Notes: generated by a model not told the origin, from the letters alone. A stretch of DNA of 64,000 nucleotides from UBA4736 sp002404015 (GCA_036747295.1 DAIOCN010000005.1:1-64000), one strand, 5' to 3'. Shown: positions 41,316 to 49,801, counted from the stretch's first letter. Program-made: numbers and translations.

Positions 41316-42341
41316 GTGTCCGATTTCCTCAGAGCCGCCCGGCACGAGCCGGTGGAGCGGATCCCGGTCTGGCTGATGCGGCAGGCCGGGCGCTCCCTGC
41401 CCGAGTACCGCAAGCTGCGCGAGCGCTGGCGGCTGGTGGATATCGTGACCCAGCCGGAGCTCTGCGCCGAGGTCACCCTGCAGCCCGTGCGCCGGCTGGG
41501 CGTGGACGCCGCCGTGATGTTCGCGGACATCATGCTGCCCCTGGGTGCGATGGGGATCGACTTCGAGCTGGTCGAAGACGTGGGCCCGGTGATCTCCAAC
41601 CCGGTGCGGAGCGCCTCGGACGTCGACCGGCTGCGCACGCCGCCCGCCGAGGAGTCGGTGCCCCAGGTCCTGGCCGCCGTGCGCTACGTGGCCGCCGAAT
41701 CGCCGGTGCCGCTGATCTGCTTCTCGGGCGCCCCCTTCACACTCGCCAGCTACATGATCGAGGGCCGGCCCAGCCGGGACTTCAAGCTGACCAAGTCGTT
41801 CATGTACTCGGAGCCGGTGGCCTTCGAGCGGCTGCTGGAGAAGCTGGCCACGGTCGCCACGGACTACCTGGCCAAGCAGGTCGCGGCAGGCGCCGAGGCC
41901 ATCCAGCTCTTCGACAGCTGGATGGGGGCGCTTACGGTCGAGGACTACGAGGCCCGCGTGCTGCCGCACAGCCGGGCCGTGTTCGAGGGGACAGCGGGCT
42001 TGGGCGTGCCCCGGATCCACTTCGGGACCCAGACCGCGGGCCTGCTGGAGCTGATGGCCGCCGCCGGGCCTGACGTGGTCTCCCTGGACTGGCGGGTGCC
42101 CCTGGACTGGGGCTGGCAGCGCGTCGGCTTCGATCGCGGCATCCAGGGCAACCTGGACCCCGCGCTGCTGCTGGCCCCGCCAGATGTACTCCGGGAGCGG
42201 GTGCGCGGCGTCCTGCGGCGGGCGGCCGGCCGGCCCGGCCACATCTTCAACCTCGGCCACGGGGTGCTGCCGGAGACCCCGCTCGAAAACCTCCAGCTGC
42301 TGGTCGACACCGTCCACTCCTGGAGCCCGGTCCCTGCCTGA
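41316..42341 (+). CDS. hemE: Uroporphyrinogen decarboxylase
   Basis: 341-residue haem-pathway enzyme converting uroporphyrinogen III to coproporphyrinogen III. The two signatures are present: IPVWLMRQAGRSLPEYR near the N-terminus and GAPFTLASYMIEG in the middle, plus FADIMLPLGAMG and HIFNLGHGVLPETP at the end. GTG start at 41316. The hemH reading frame begins at or just before its stop. Confidence 0.96.
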   Translation: MSDFLRAARHEPVERIPVWLMRQAGRSLPEYRKLRERWRLVDIVTQPELCAEVTLQPVRRLGVDAAVMFADIMLPLGAMGIDFELVEDVGPVISNPVRSASDVDRLRTPPAEESVPQVLAAVRYVAAESPVPLICFSGAPFTLASYMIEGRPSRDFKLTKSFMYSEPVAFERLLEKLATVATDYLAKQVAAGAEAIQLFDSWMGALTVEDYEARVLPHSRAVFEGTAGLGVPRIHFGTQTAGLLELMAAAGPDVVSLDWRVPLDWGWQRVGFDRGIQGNLDPALLLAPPDVLRERVRGVLRRAAGRPGHIFNLGHGVLPETPLENLQLLVDTVHSWSPVPA

Positions 42342-42363
42342 GCCGCCGACCGGCCTCCTGGCC

Positions 42364-43206
42364 ATGGCCTACGGGAGCCCCGAGCCGGGCCCGGACGGGA
42401 TCGCCGCCTACTACACCCATATCCGCGGCGGGCGGCCCCCCTCGCCCGAGGCGCTGGCCGACCTGGTCGAGCGTTACCGGGCGATCGGCGGCTCCCCCCT
42501 GGCCGAGATCACCGGCCGCCAGGCGGCCGCGCTGGGTCGGCGGCTGGGAGTCCCGGCCTTCGTTGGGATGCGGCACTCAGCGCCCTTCATCGAGGCGGGC
42601 GCCGCGGAAGCCAGGGCGGCGGGTGTGGAGCGGCTGGTCGGCCTGGTCCTGGCGCCCCACTTCTCGCGGATGTCGCTGGGCGCCTACGAGGCGCGGCTGC
42701 GAGAGGCCTGGGGCGACGGACTGGTCTTCATCCCCGGCTTCCACGACCACCCGGCGTTCATCGGAGCGGTCCGGGGCCTGCTGCAGGAGGCACTCGAGGG
42801 GTACCCGGCCGACCACCTCTTCTTCACCGCCCACAGCCTGCCGGAGCGGATCCTGGCCGACGGCGACCCCTACCGCGATCAGCTACAGGAGACCTGCCGC
42901 CTGGTCGCGGCGGAGGCTTGCCTCCCGCCCTGGGAGCTCGCCTTTCAGAGCCGGAGCACGACCGGCGAGCCCTGGCTGGGGCCGGACATCCTGGAGGCGC
43001 TGGCCGCCTCGGGCGCGAGGCGGGCGCTGGTCTGCCCGGTCGGATTCGTGGCGGACCACCTGGAGATCCTCTACGACCTCGATGTCGAGACGCAGGCCTT
43101 TGCCCGCCGGCGCGGCATCGAGGTCCGGCGCACCGCCTCATTCAACGACCGGACCGAGTTCGTCGACGCGCTGGCGGCGGTCGTCAGCGACTTTCTGAGC
43201 CCCTAG
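42364..43206 (+). CDS. hemH: Ferrochelatase family protein
   Basis: Inserts Fe2+ into porphyrin; ~280 residues. Features: MAYGSPEPGPDGIAAYYTHIRGGR, YRAIGGSPLAEITGRQAAAL, FVGMRHSAPFIEAGAAE, LFFTAHSLPERIL (catalytic His) and ELAFQSRSTTGEPWLGPDI, VGFVADHLEILYDLDVE. The usual first strand (GLLAMAYGSP) begins upstream of ATG 42364, so the real start may be CTG 42334, overlapping the hemE stop. The gene could make protohaem or, as in many Gram-positives, coproporphyrin iron chelation. Confidence 0.9.
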   Translation: MAYGSPEPGPDGIAAYYTHIRGGRPPSPEALADLVERYRAIGGSPLAEITGRQAAALGRRLGVPAFVGMRHSAPFIEAGAAEARAAGVERLVGLVLAPHFSRMSLGAYEARLREAWGDGLVFIPGFHDHPAFIGAVRGLLQEALEGYPADHLFFTAHSLPERILADGDPYRDQLQETCRLVAAEACLPPWELAFQSRSTTGEPWLGPDILEALAASGARRALVCPVGFVADHLEILYDLDVETQAFARRRGIEVRRTASFNDRTEFVDALAAVVSDFLSP

Positions 43207-43684
43207 AGGTCCTCTCGGCGGCCGGCAGCGCTGCCGCCTCCGCGTTCCCAGCCATGCTCAGGGCGATCGAGTAGGAGGCGACGGCGATCGCGAACCCGCC
43301 CGCCATCAGCATCGAGCTGAAATCCTCGTGGTAGTTGAGGTAGCTGCCGCCGTTGAACCTGGCGCCCAGAACACCGAACAGCCCGAACGAGGCCGTCACG
43401 ATGCGCCACCGCGTCCGCGAGCGGACCGCCTGGACCAGGATGGACACCGCCGCCGCCACCAGCAGCAGCCCCAGGGAGGAGTGCAGCACGAGCCAGAAGG
43501 GCCCGTGCAAGATGGCCCAGGTGACGTTCACGGCGACCCCGCTGAAGTACTCGGGCGGGTTGGCGCCGGGATGATCTTTGGGGACCGTCGCGAAGAGGTT
43601 GACCCCCATCCCCAGAAGGAACTGGGCGACCAGTAGCAGAAGGGCTGAGAGCAGGGCCGGCCGGGCTGTCGCGAATCCATCCAG
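43184..43684 (-). CDS. Four-helix membrane protein
   Basis: Hydrophobic protein with helices PALLSALLLLVAQFLLGMGV, FWLVLHSSLGLLLVAAAVSI, VTASFGLFGVLGARFNGG and a C-terminal one (GGFAIAVASYSIAL). A His-containing loop YLNYHEDFSSMLM lies between. The first helix is upstream of ATG 43609 and begins at CTG 43684 immediately after the dehydrogenase TAG, so an unusual CTG start with translational coupling is inferred. The 3' end overlaps hemH by 23 nt, convergent. Family not recognised. Confidence 0.62.
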   Translation of the reverse strand: MDGFATARPALLSALLLLVAQFLLGMGVNLFATVPKDHPGANPPEYFSGVAVNVTWAILHGPFWLVLHSSLGLLLVAAAVSILVQAVRSRTRWRIVTASFGLFGVLGARFNGGSYLNYHEDFSSMLMAGGFAIAVASYSIALSMAGNAEAAALPAAERTSRGSESR

Positions 43685-44755
43685 CTAACCCGGCAGCGCC
43701 ACCCCGAAGCGCGCGCTGATCGCCGTGAGCTCCTCCCAGGTCGCGGCGGGGATTGCGATGCCCCCCCGCTCCCGCTCGGTCCGGCTCAGCCGCTCGGGGT
43801 CGCCGGCGACCAGGACGCCCTGCGCGCCGTGCGCAGGATGGACCTCGAGCGCTGCGTCCAGCACACCGGCCACCTGGCGAGTGTAGGCCGCGGGGTCGCC
43901 GAAGGCGGCGGGGTCGACAGCTACCACGAACACCCCCGCGATGCGAGGGCCTGTGGCAGCGACCTCCTGCATGGTGCCGGCGGGCGTGGGCTCCTCGTCG
44001 CCGATCATCGCCAGGCCGCCGATGAGGGCCGACGCCAGCGAGAAGCCGTAGCCCTTGTGGCCCGCGACCTGGCCGCCGAGCAAGGTCAGCGTGCCCCCGG
44101 CGTAGAGGTCCTCGGGCCGCCGGGTCGGCTCGCCGGCCGTATCGAGGACGGTGCCCGCCGGTACCTCGACGCCCTTGGCTCGCGCCATCCGGACCTTGCC
44201 CTCGGCCACCGTTGTCGTGGCGGCGTCGAAGATCAGCGGTGGCCGGCCCGCGGCCGGCACGCCCATCGACCAGGGATTCGTGCCGAGGAATCGCTGGGTC
44301 CCCCCGAAGGGGGCGGCGGTCCCCGAGCCGGGCCCTGCGATGCCGACCGTGACGATCCCGACCAGCCCTTCGGCCGCGATCGCCTCCGTGTACTCGCCCA
44401 GGCGCCCGATGTGCATCGAATGCCGGACGGCGGCGGCGGCGAGGCCGTGCTCGCGGGCGTGTTGGATCGCCCAGCGGGTGGCCACCATGGTCGAGAACTG
44501 CCCGAAGCCGCGATGGGCGTCGAACAGCGCCGTGACGTCCGACTCCCGAAGCAGCTCGGGGTGGCGGGCGGGATGCAGCGCGCTCCGGTCCAGTTCAGCC
44601 ACGTACTGGGCCAGTCGGAGCACGCCGTGCGAGTCGTGGCCGGACGTGTTGGCCCGGACCAGGTGGCGTGCGACCTCGAACGCGATCTCAGCGTCCGCAC
44701 CCATCGCCCGCAACACCTGGTCCAGGTAGAGCTGCAGCGCCTGATGGTCGGTCAA
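43685..44755 (-). CDS. Ldh_2-type malate/L-lactate (NAD(P)) dehydrogenase
   Basis: ~356-residue oxidoreductase of the YlbC/ComC/MdhA fold, which reduces 2-oxo acids with NAD(P)H. The conserved start ANTSGHDSHGVLRLAQYV, the block AFGQ-like FDAHRGFGQFSTM, VRHSMHIGRLGEYTEAIA, GTNPWSMGVPA and GHKGYGFSLASALIGGL all fit. TTG 44755 with GGAAAG upstream suits the family N-terminus; an in-frame TTG at 44809 is the alternative. It marks the last backbone gene before the integrative element. Confidence 0.9.
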   Translation of the reverse strand: MTDHQALQLYLDQVLRAMGADAEIAFEVARHLVRANTSGHDSHGVLRLAQYVAELDRSALHPARHPELLRESDVTALFDAHRGFGQFSTMVATRWAIQHAREHGLAAAAVRHSMHIGRLGEYTEAIAAEGLVGIVTVGIAGPGSGTAAPFGGTQRFLGTNPWSMGVPAAGRPPLIFDAATTTVAEGKVRMARAKGVEVPAGTVLDTAGEPTRRPEDLYAGGTLTLLGGQVAGHKGYGFSLASALIGGLAMIGDEEPTPAGTMQEVAATGPRIAGVFVVAVDPAAFGDPAAYTRQVAGVLDAALEVHPAHGAQGVLVAGDPERLSRTERERGGIAIPAATWEELTAISARFGVALPG

Positions 44756-44829
44756 GCGCTGTCTTTCCGGGAATCCTAACCCCTTGCCGGACCGGCTTAT
44801 CGTATTCAAAACGACCTCTTATAGCCCCC

Positions 44830-44858
44830 TTGTACTTTGTTTGCATCTAGGGTACGAT
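44830..44858 (+). promoter_or_regulatory. Sigma70-type promoter of the integrase gene
   Basis: TTGTAC (44830-44835), 17-nt spacer, TACGAT (44853-44858), 47 nt before the recombinase ATG, which has TTGGAGG just upstream. Confidence 0.5.
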
Positions 44859-44905
44859 TACAGGCGTCAAGTACGGCTAACCCGCAGGTTTGGAGGATTA
44901 AGCGC

Positions 44906-45823
44906 ATGAACGAGCTAGAGCAGGCGGTCGCGGACTTCCTAGCCGACAAGCGGGCCAACGCCAGGTCGCTACGTACGGCCGAGCACTACCAGACCGTGCT
45001 GGGGAGGGTCTTCCTCCCCTGGTGCCAAGTTGAGAAGCTCGCCGAGCCGGCCCGGTTAACAAAGCCGACCCTCGACCGCTTCAAGGTCTACCTCCGGGAG
45101 AAGCGGAACGGCGACGACAAGCCGCTGGCCCAGGCCAGCCAAAAGTCCTACCTGACCGCCGTTCACGGCTTCCTAGTCTGGACCGGCGAGCAAGGGCTAA
45201 CGACGCCTGGCGTCAACGTGAAACCAATCGGGCAGCTAGACCGCAAGGTTTTGAACACGCTCTCTCGGGCCGAGATAGGCGAGATGGAAGCCGCCGCCAA
45301 CAGCGAGCGCGACAAGCTCATCATCCGAATCCTCGGCGATAGCGGCATCCGACTCGGCGAGCTACTCGGCCTCAAGCCCGAAAGCCTGACGACCCAGGGG
45401 CGAGAGAACTACCTGACCGTACACGGCAAGGGTGGTAAAGACCGGCTCGTGCCTATCCTGCCCGCGGTCGCGACCCGCTTCAAGCGCTACGCCGAGAAAG
45501 GGCGGCCTGCCGAGGACTACTCGGGCAAGGTGTTCATTGTGCTTCGGAAGCGGGCCAGCGGCGGCTATGACGGCCTACGGGCGCGGGCCGTGCAAACCAT
45601 GCTCAAGGAAGTTGCCCACAAGGCCGGTATCAAAAAGCGTGTTAATCCGCATAGCTTCAGGCACAGCGCAGCTACGAACGCGTTACGCTTAGGCGCCAAT
45701 CCCATCTCGCTGGCCGAGAACCTAGGGCACAGCGACCTGAAGATGCTGCAGCGGACGTACTCCCACCTAGTCGCCTCTGACCGCCACGCGGAGATGATGC
45801 GGCTTCTGGCGAACGACTCGTGA
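44906..45823 (+). CDS. Tyrosine recombinase (phage integrase family)
   Basis: 305 residues from ATG 44906, preceded by GGAGG. An N-terminal SAM-like domain (residues 1-110) and a catalytic domain carry the full set: R149 in SGIRLGELLGL, Lys near 175-178 in GKGGKDR, H249 and R252 in NPHSFRHS, H275 in LGHSDLK and nucleophile Y285 in RTYSHL. It presumably integrates the element that follows. Stop overlaps the next gene by 4 nt. Codon use (many CTA, GTA) differs from neighbours. Confidence 0.95.
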   Translation: MNELEQAVADFLADKRANARSLRTAEHYQTVLGRVFLPWCQVEKLAEPARLTKPTLDRFKVYLREKRNGDDKPLAQASQKSYLTAVHGFLVWTGEQGLTTPGVNVKPIGQLDRKVLNTLSRAEIGEMEAAANSERDKLIIRILGDSGIRLGELLGLKPESLTTQGRENYLTVHGKGGKDRLVPILPAVATRFKRYAEKGRPAEDYSGKVFIVLRKRASGGYDGLRARAVQTMLKEVAHKAGIKKRVNPHSFRHSAATNALRLGANPISLAENLGHSDLKMLQRTYSHLVASDRHAEMMRLLANDS

Positions 45824-46062
45824 GCCGGCTCACAGGTCCGTGGCCGGAATGGCGCCGGTCCCAGTACGCGGACCAGACGGACCTGGCGGTCCACATTCGA
45901 CTCGATGAGGTCCAGCACGCGCTATGGGGACTGGGCCGGCTGCTAGAGGCCGAGGGCGCCGAGCCGGAGCCTGACCTAGAGGTCGCCCGCGAGGCGGTCC
46001 TCCGGCTACTAGGGCGCTTCCCAGCCCCCGGCGGGCTGATGCTGGGGGCGCCGCCGGCCTAA
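45820..46062 (+). CDS. Small hypothetical protein downstream of integrase
   Basis: 80 residues from GTG 45820, overlapping the recombinase stop by 4 nt. It contains LAVHIRLDEVQHALWGLGRLLEAEG, a charged helical stretch, and a Pro/Gly tail. It could be an accessory (excisionase-like) factor by position, but it has no recognisable winged-helix signature. Confidence 0.6.
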   Translation: MSRLTGPWPEWRRSQYADQTDLAVHIRLDEVQHALWGLGRLLEAEGAEPEPDLEVAREAVLRLLGRFPAPGGLMLGAPPA

Positions 46063-46120
46063 AGGGTACCTGCTGGTCTACAATCGCCGCCCGGGGGACC
46101 GCCAAACCTCGCCGTAAGGC

Positions 46121-46483
46121 ATGACCGCGACCGCGTACGACCTAGCCGTTCAAGAGGCCAGAGCCCTCGTAGGGGCCGTTACGCCTCGTGGTCGTCTACC
46201 TGTAACGCTGTCCCCTGTCCTGACTTCGCGGGGGTTCACGTCCTACCGGGAGGATTGGGATGGGGGCCACGTCTGGTTTATTTGGCCGGACGGCTACCGC
46301 ATGTCACGCAAGAAGTTTCGCGAGCGTGGCCGTGAGGTTCGACTTGAGAAGGCCGTCTGTGCCCACTGTGCCGCGCCCAGGTCGCGGCAATGTAACTCGC
46401 GGGCCGACCGCCACTACTGCTCGAACGCCTGCCGTCAGGCCGCCTATCGTGCCCGCTCGGACCGCCCGATAAGGGCGCTATAA
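46121..46483 (+). CDS. Cys-rich putative zinc-finger protein
   Basis: 120 residues. The N-terminal half is unremarkable (DGGHVWFIWPDGYRMSRKKF). The C-terminal half has four cysteines in AVCAHCAAP and HYCSNACRQAAYRARSD, a treble-clef-like CxxC...CxxxC finger with a basic helix that often binds DNA or RNA. Part of the accessory element, between the integrase and XRE genes. Confidence 0.6.
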   Translation: MTATAYDLAVQEARALVGAVTPRGRLPVTLSPVLTSRGFTSYREDWDGGHVWFIWPDGYRMSRKKFRERGREVRLEKAVCAHCAAPRSRQCNSRADRHYCSNACRQAAYRARSDRPIRAL

Positions 46484-46514
46484 CATTTCGACGATTCACG
46501 CGGTACCGCCTGCG

Positions 46515-46532
46515 GTATACTTATAAGTGTAC
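46515..46532 (+). promoter_or_regulatory. Palindromic operator overlapping a -10 box
   Basis: GTATACTTATAAGTGTAC is a near-perfect 18-bp palindrome with a perfect 10-bp core ACTTATAAGT, and contains TATACT. It sits ~95 nt before the XRE regulator start, the expected place for an autoregulatory operator. No good -35 box is visible. Confidence 0.5.
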
Positions 46533-46626
46533 CCGGCAACAGGCAAGCTAATCACACTATAGGGGCGCTTGTCAACTTCGGAGGGATTAGACCCATGAAC
46601 GTAGGAGTCGCCTGAGTGAAAGGCGG

Positions 46627-46905
46627 GTGGCCGTACGGGCCGCCCCGCGTAGGATTAAAACGCAGCTTCGACCAGCCGGCCGGATTCGATTCGACCGGGA
46701 CCGGTTTCTTTATGAGCTAGCCCGTAGAGGGCTTACTGCGTCCGCGATTGCCAAGCTGGCAGGGGTCACGGAAGCCGCCCTGAGCCGGATCGCAAACGGC
46801 TCGGGATCCGCCCGGCCCTCAACCGTTCGAGCTCTAGCCGCGGCCCTGCTCGAAGTTCCGGTCATCCCGGGCGCCGAGCTATTCCTCAGCGAGCCCGAGG
46901 CGTGA
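46627..46905 (+). CDS. XRE-family HTH regulator
   Basis: 92-residue protein whose HTH is clear: RDRFLYELARRGLTASAIAKLAG-type helix 1-2, then VTEAALSRIANGSGSARPSTVRALAAAL. This is the Cro/CI-like fold typical of phage and plasmid repressors. GTG 46627; a few upstream codons are possible. It overlaps the Prim-Pol gene by 4 nt, so it likely controls its own operon through the palindrome at 46515. Confidence 0.85.
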   Translation: MAVRAAPRRIKTQLRPAGRIRFDRDRFLYELARRGLTASAIAKLAGVTEAALSRIANGSGSARPSTVRALAAALLEVPVIPGAELFLSEPEA

Positions 46906-47465
46906 GCAACCTACTCCAAGAGGTCGCCGAGCGCCTTGGCGAGTCTTCCCTGAACGCCCATATGTGGGCTGCCCTGGACTATGCCGCCGCCGGCTTCGCC
47001 GTCTTCCCGTGCGTGCCCCGAGCCAAGGCTCCCTTGACGGCCCACGGCTGGCAGGACGCCTCGACCGATCCATACCTCATCCGCCACTGGTGGGAGCGCT
47101 GGCCGACCGCGAATATCGGGATCGCTTGCGGGCGCGTGTCCGGGATCGTCGTTCTCGACGTGGACACAAAGAAAGGTGCTCGGGGCTACGAGACGCTGCG
47201 CGTAATCGTGGACAAGGTGGGCGAGATCACGTCCGCGAGCGTGTCCACTCCGAGTTCCGGGTTGCATCTGTACTTCCGGTATCCCGATTGCGATACCCCG
47301 TCGTGGAAAGACGGCCAGCTGGGGCTGGAGTTGAAAAGCGACGGCACCTACGTCCTGGCCCCGCCGTCGGTTGTGGACTACCGGCCGGAGGATGGTCCGT
47401 GTCCGACCGGATTCTATTCGGCCAATGGTCCGCTGACCCGGTGCCGGATTACGGAGGCACCCTAG
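46902..47465 (+). CDS. Prim-Pol (archaeo-eukaryotic primase-like) DNA primase/polymerase
   Basis: 187 residues matching the bifunctional primase-polymerase domain: WAALDYAAAGFAVFPCVPRAKAP, the WWERWPTANIGIACG block, VVLDVDTKKGARGYETL (catalytic DxD), STPSSGLHLYFRYP (the SxGxH motif) and GLELKSDGTYVLAPPSV. It would make primers for element replication. The usual C-terminal helical domain is not here but begins the next gene, so the protein looks split between two ORFs. Confidence 0.92.
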   Translation: MSNLLQEVAERLGESSLNAHMWAALDYAAAGFAVFPCVPRAKAPLTAHGWQDASTDPYLIRHWWERWPTANIGIACGRVSGIVVLDVDTKKGARGYETLRVIVDKVGEITSASVSTPSSGLHLYFRYPDCDTPSWKDGQLGLELKSDGTYVLAPPSVVDYRPEDGPCPTGFYSANGPLTRCRITEAP

Positions 47466-47467
47466 AT

Positions 47468-48973
47468 TTGTTAACGGAAAAGATCGAACTGCGCGAACTA
47501 CTCGGCCTAACGGCCGGCGACGTGTGGGCACAGGAGGGCGTCCGCACGCCGGACCCGACGCCATATGCGGATGACGTCGAGATTATCGACGGTCTGCGGA
47601 ACGATAAGAACGGAACCAAGTTCGCCGCCGTCTTCGATATCGGGGACTCCGAATCCCTCAGCGCGAAGCGTGACGATCCCAGCCCCAGCGGAGCCGACGC
47701 CTCGCTGATCAGCATCATCCGGTTTCGGACACAGGATCCCGATCAGATCGAGCGCATCATGCGACAGTCGGGGCTCGTGCGCGACAAATGGGACACGCCG
47801 CGGAACGGCACGACGTTCCTCCGCTATTCGATAGAGCGGATTCTGGCAAGGGGCGGCCCGGTATATGAGCCGGGGCTGCTGTCACAGGCACGGAAGGCAC
47901 AACCGGCCTTTCATGTCGTGGAAGCCGAAGAGGTTGAAAGGGAAACCGACGAGTCGTCGGATTTGCCGCCTGAAGTGTCTCCAAGTGGGGACGCGCGTAC
48001 CCAAGCTCCCGCCAGTGAGCGATGGCCCTCTATGCGCGCCGACGAACTACGCGAGCGCGACCTACCGCCGGTCGAGCACCTGACCATGCTGGGCCAGGAG
48101 GGTTATTTCGTGAAGGGAGAGTCGCACGTCCTAGCGGCTTTCCCGAAAACCGGCAAAACGGTCCTTACGCTGGCTTCGGTTCTGGAATGGCTGGCAGCCG
48201 ACGACACACAGGTCTGTATTTACTTTTCCGAAGAGTCCCCGCGTATGTGGGCGAGGCGCCTTAAGAAGCTTGACGACACGACCGGCCTCGACCGCCTGTA
48301 CTTCGTGGCTGCGAGAGGCATGGGCGCCCAAAACATGATTAACCGGCTCGACACCGACTACCCGGACGGCGCGCTAGAGCACCGCGGGATCATCGTCATA
48401 GACACGCTGCGGCTACTGGGCATCGAGGAGGAAAACGACTCGGCCCAAATGGAGCGGGCCGTATCGCCGTGGACTGAGTATCAGCAAACACTGACCTGCA
48501 CGCTGCTTATCAACCACCACACCCGTAAGGGCGGCGGCCGGCACGGCGAGGGCGTCAGCGGAGGCCACGGCCTGATCGGCGCCGTGGATACCGTGTTAGA
48601 GCTTCACCGGGACGACAACGTAGATAACTGGCGGATTATCAAGGTCGTCGGCACGCGCTCTCTGGAAGAGATCTCCGGCATCTATGAGCGGGTCGAGACT
48701 TCCGACATTCTGGGGACGACACACGAGCTTCGCTACGTCGGGGAGAAGAAGGACGTAACCCGCGACGAAACCACGGAGCGGATTTGGGAAGCCCTAACAG
48801 ACACTTGGCAGACGAGCGCGCAGATCGGGGACGCCTTGAATGACCCCCAGCCGTCTAAGTGGACGCTCAACCGGGACTTGCAGAAGCTAGGCAATGAGGG
48901 CCGAGCCCTCCGGCAGCCGCCGATGGGCGAGGTCATCTCGAGCGGCCAGAAGCTCCGCTGGAGGCTGGCTTAA
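47468..48973 (+). CDS. RepA-like replicative helicase with primase-C-terminal-like domain
   Basis: 501 residues from TTG 47468, preceded by GGAGG ten nt upstream. Residues ~35-130 (DGLRNDKNGTKFAAVFDIGD, then DPDQIERIMRQSGLVRDKWD) are the helical domain usually fused after Prim-Pol. Residues ~215-420 are a RecA-fold ATPase with Walker A AFPKTGKT (224-231) and Walker B GIIVIDTLRLLG, like hexameric RepA/AAA_25 helicases. A C-terminal winged-helix-like part follows. With Prim-Pol it forms a minimal replication module. Confidence 0.88.
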   Translation: MLTEKIELRELLGLTAGDVWAQEGVRTPDPTPYADDVEIIDGLRNDKNGTKFAAVFDIGDSESLSAKRDDPSPSGADASLISIIRFRTQDPDQIERIMRQSGLVRDKWDTPRNGTTFLRYSIERILARGGPVYEPGLLSQARKAQPAFHVVEAEEVERETDESSDLPPEVSPSGDARTQAPASERWPSMRADELRERDLPPVEHLTMLGQEGYFVKGESHVLAAFPKTGKTVLTLASVLEWLAADDTQVCIYFSEESPRMWARRLKKLDDTTGLDRLYFVAARGMGAQNMINRLDTDYPDGALEHRGIIVIDTLRLLGIEEENDSAQMERAVSPWTEYQQTLTCTLLINHHTRKGGGRHGEGVSGGHGLIGAVDTVLELHRDDNVDNWRIIKVVGTRSLEEISGIYERVETSDILGTTHELRYVGEKKDVTRDETTERIWEALTDTWQTSAQIGDALNDPQPSKWTLNRDLQKLGNEGRALRQPPMGEVISSGQKLRWRLA

Positions 48974-48978
48974 AAGCG

Positions 48979-49100
48979 AGTGGTGCACCTATAGGGATTT
49001 GCACCGTGCACCACTCCCCGGCTCCAAGATCGCCGGGCCGGGGAGGAGGAGGAGGGTAAAGAGAGCAAGTGGGTGGTGCAGCCATATCTCTATATGCACC
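48979..49100. repeat. TGCACC inverted-repeat array, candidate replication origin
   Basis: AGTGGTGCAC (48979-48988) and GTGCACCACT (49006-49015) form a perfect 10-bp inverted repeat with an extra TGCACC in the loop. A second pair GGTGCA (49075-49080) and TGCACC (49095-49100) encloses an AT-rich ATATCTCTATA. The array follows directly on the helicase gene. Between them is a GA-rich stretch. Sites of this kind serve as iterons or Rep-binding sites; the assignment is inference. Confidence 0.5.
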
Positions 49101-49139
49101 GCACCGCTTTCGTAGCCCCAGTCAAGGCATCTATGACCT

Positions 49140-49555
49140 AACGAATCGTGGCCTTAGTCAAACCTCGCGGATTCAAAACCTTTGGTGCCACCGGCCGGAC
49201 CAGGTGCTCGCAGTTGTCGATCACCAGCAGGATATGTTTGCCCGCCAGCCTCCGGCCGAGCGCCGCCTGAGCGTCCTCACCCTGGACCGTGATGCGCGCG
49301 GCGCGCGCAATCGCGTCGGCGACCAGGCTCCCATCCCATAACCTCGGCCAGCTCCACCAGCACCGCACCATCAGCGAAGCGGTCGTGCTCCTGGCGGGCG
49401 AACTCCATCGCCAGGCGGGTCTTGCCGGCGCCGCCAGGCCCCAGGATCGTCAGCACTCGCGTGTGGGCAGACAGTCTCCGGAGCTCAGCTAGCTCCTTCT
49501 TGCGCCCAATAAAGGTGGACAGTCGGGCCGGTACCGTCCGCGGTTCGGGCATGCG
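49140..49555 (-). pseudogene. LuxR/AfsR-type ATPase remnant
   Basis: Two reading-frame pieces of an NB-ARC-like regulator ATPase: RTVPARLSTFIGRKKELAEL with Walker A LGPGGAGKTRLAMEFARQE in one frame, and after a shift near 49335, LAGKHILLVIDNCEHLV (Walker B) in another. The remainder is missing. The 5' side is fused in frame to an IS630 transposase fragment. Confidence 0.7.
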
Positions 49556-49801
49556 AGTGTCGGGGCTCACCCCCACCGCCTTGGCCATGCTCCGACAGCT
49601 CCAGTGGGTGGCCCCAGGGGGCCGGCTGTGCAGGGTCGCTTCAACGATCGCCTTGACCTTCTCGGGCGGGATCACCGGCTTGGGCCCGCGCCCCTTCTCG
49701 ATCTTGGTGAGGGCTTTGAGACCACCCTTTCCGAAGCGCTGGCGCCAGAGCTGGACCGTGGGTCGACTGGTCCCCAGGGTCTTGGCGATGGCGCGTGGTT
49801 A
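49556..49801 (-). mobile_element. IS630 transposase N-terminal fragment
   Basis: Minus strand encodes AIAKTLGTSRPTVQLWRQRF (HTH), TKIEKGRGPKPVIPPEK and MAKAVGVSPDT, then leaves IS630 similarity and joins the LuxR-ATPase remnant. Bases 49556-49678 are an inverted copy of 50520-50642, the start of the longer transposase fragment, so one element was split by a rearrangement. Confidence 0.75.

Noticed and set aside
40737..42365. 542-codon minus-strand ORF covering hemE
   Set aside because: Only its last 169 codons are sigma-factor-like; the rest is the antisense shadow of hemE.
44801..44816. TTTTGAATAC near the integrase side and again at 52772 as att repeats
   Set aside because: Only 10 bp and in opposite orientation, so it cannot be a direct att duplication; probably chance.
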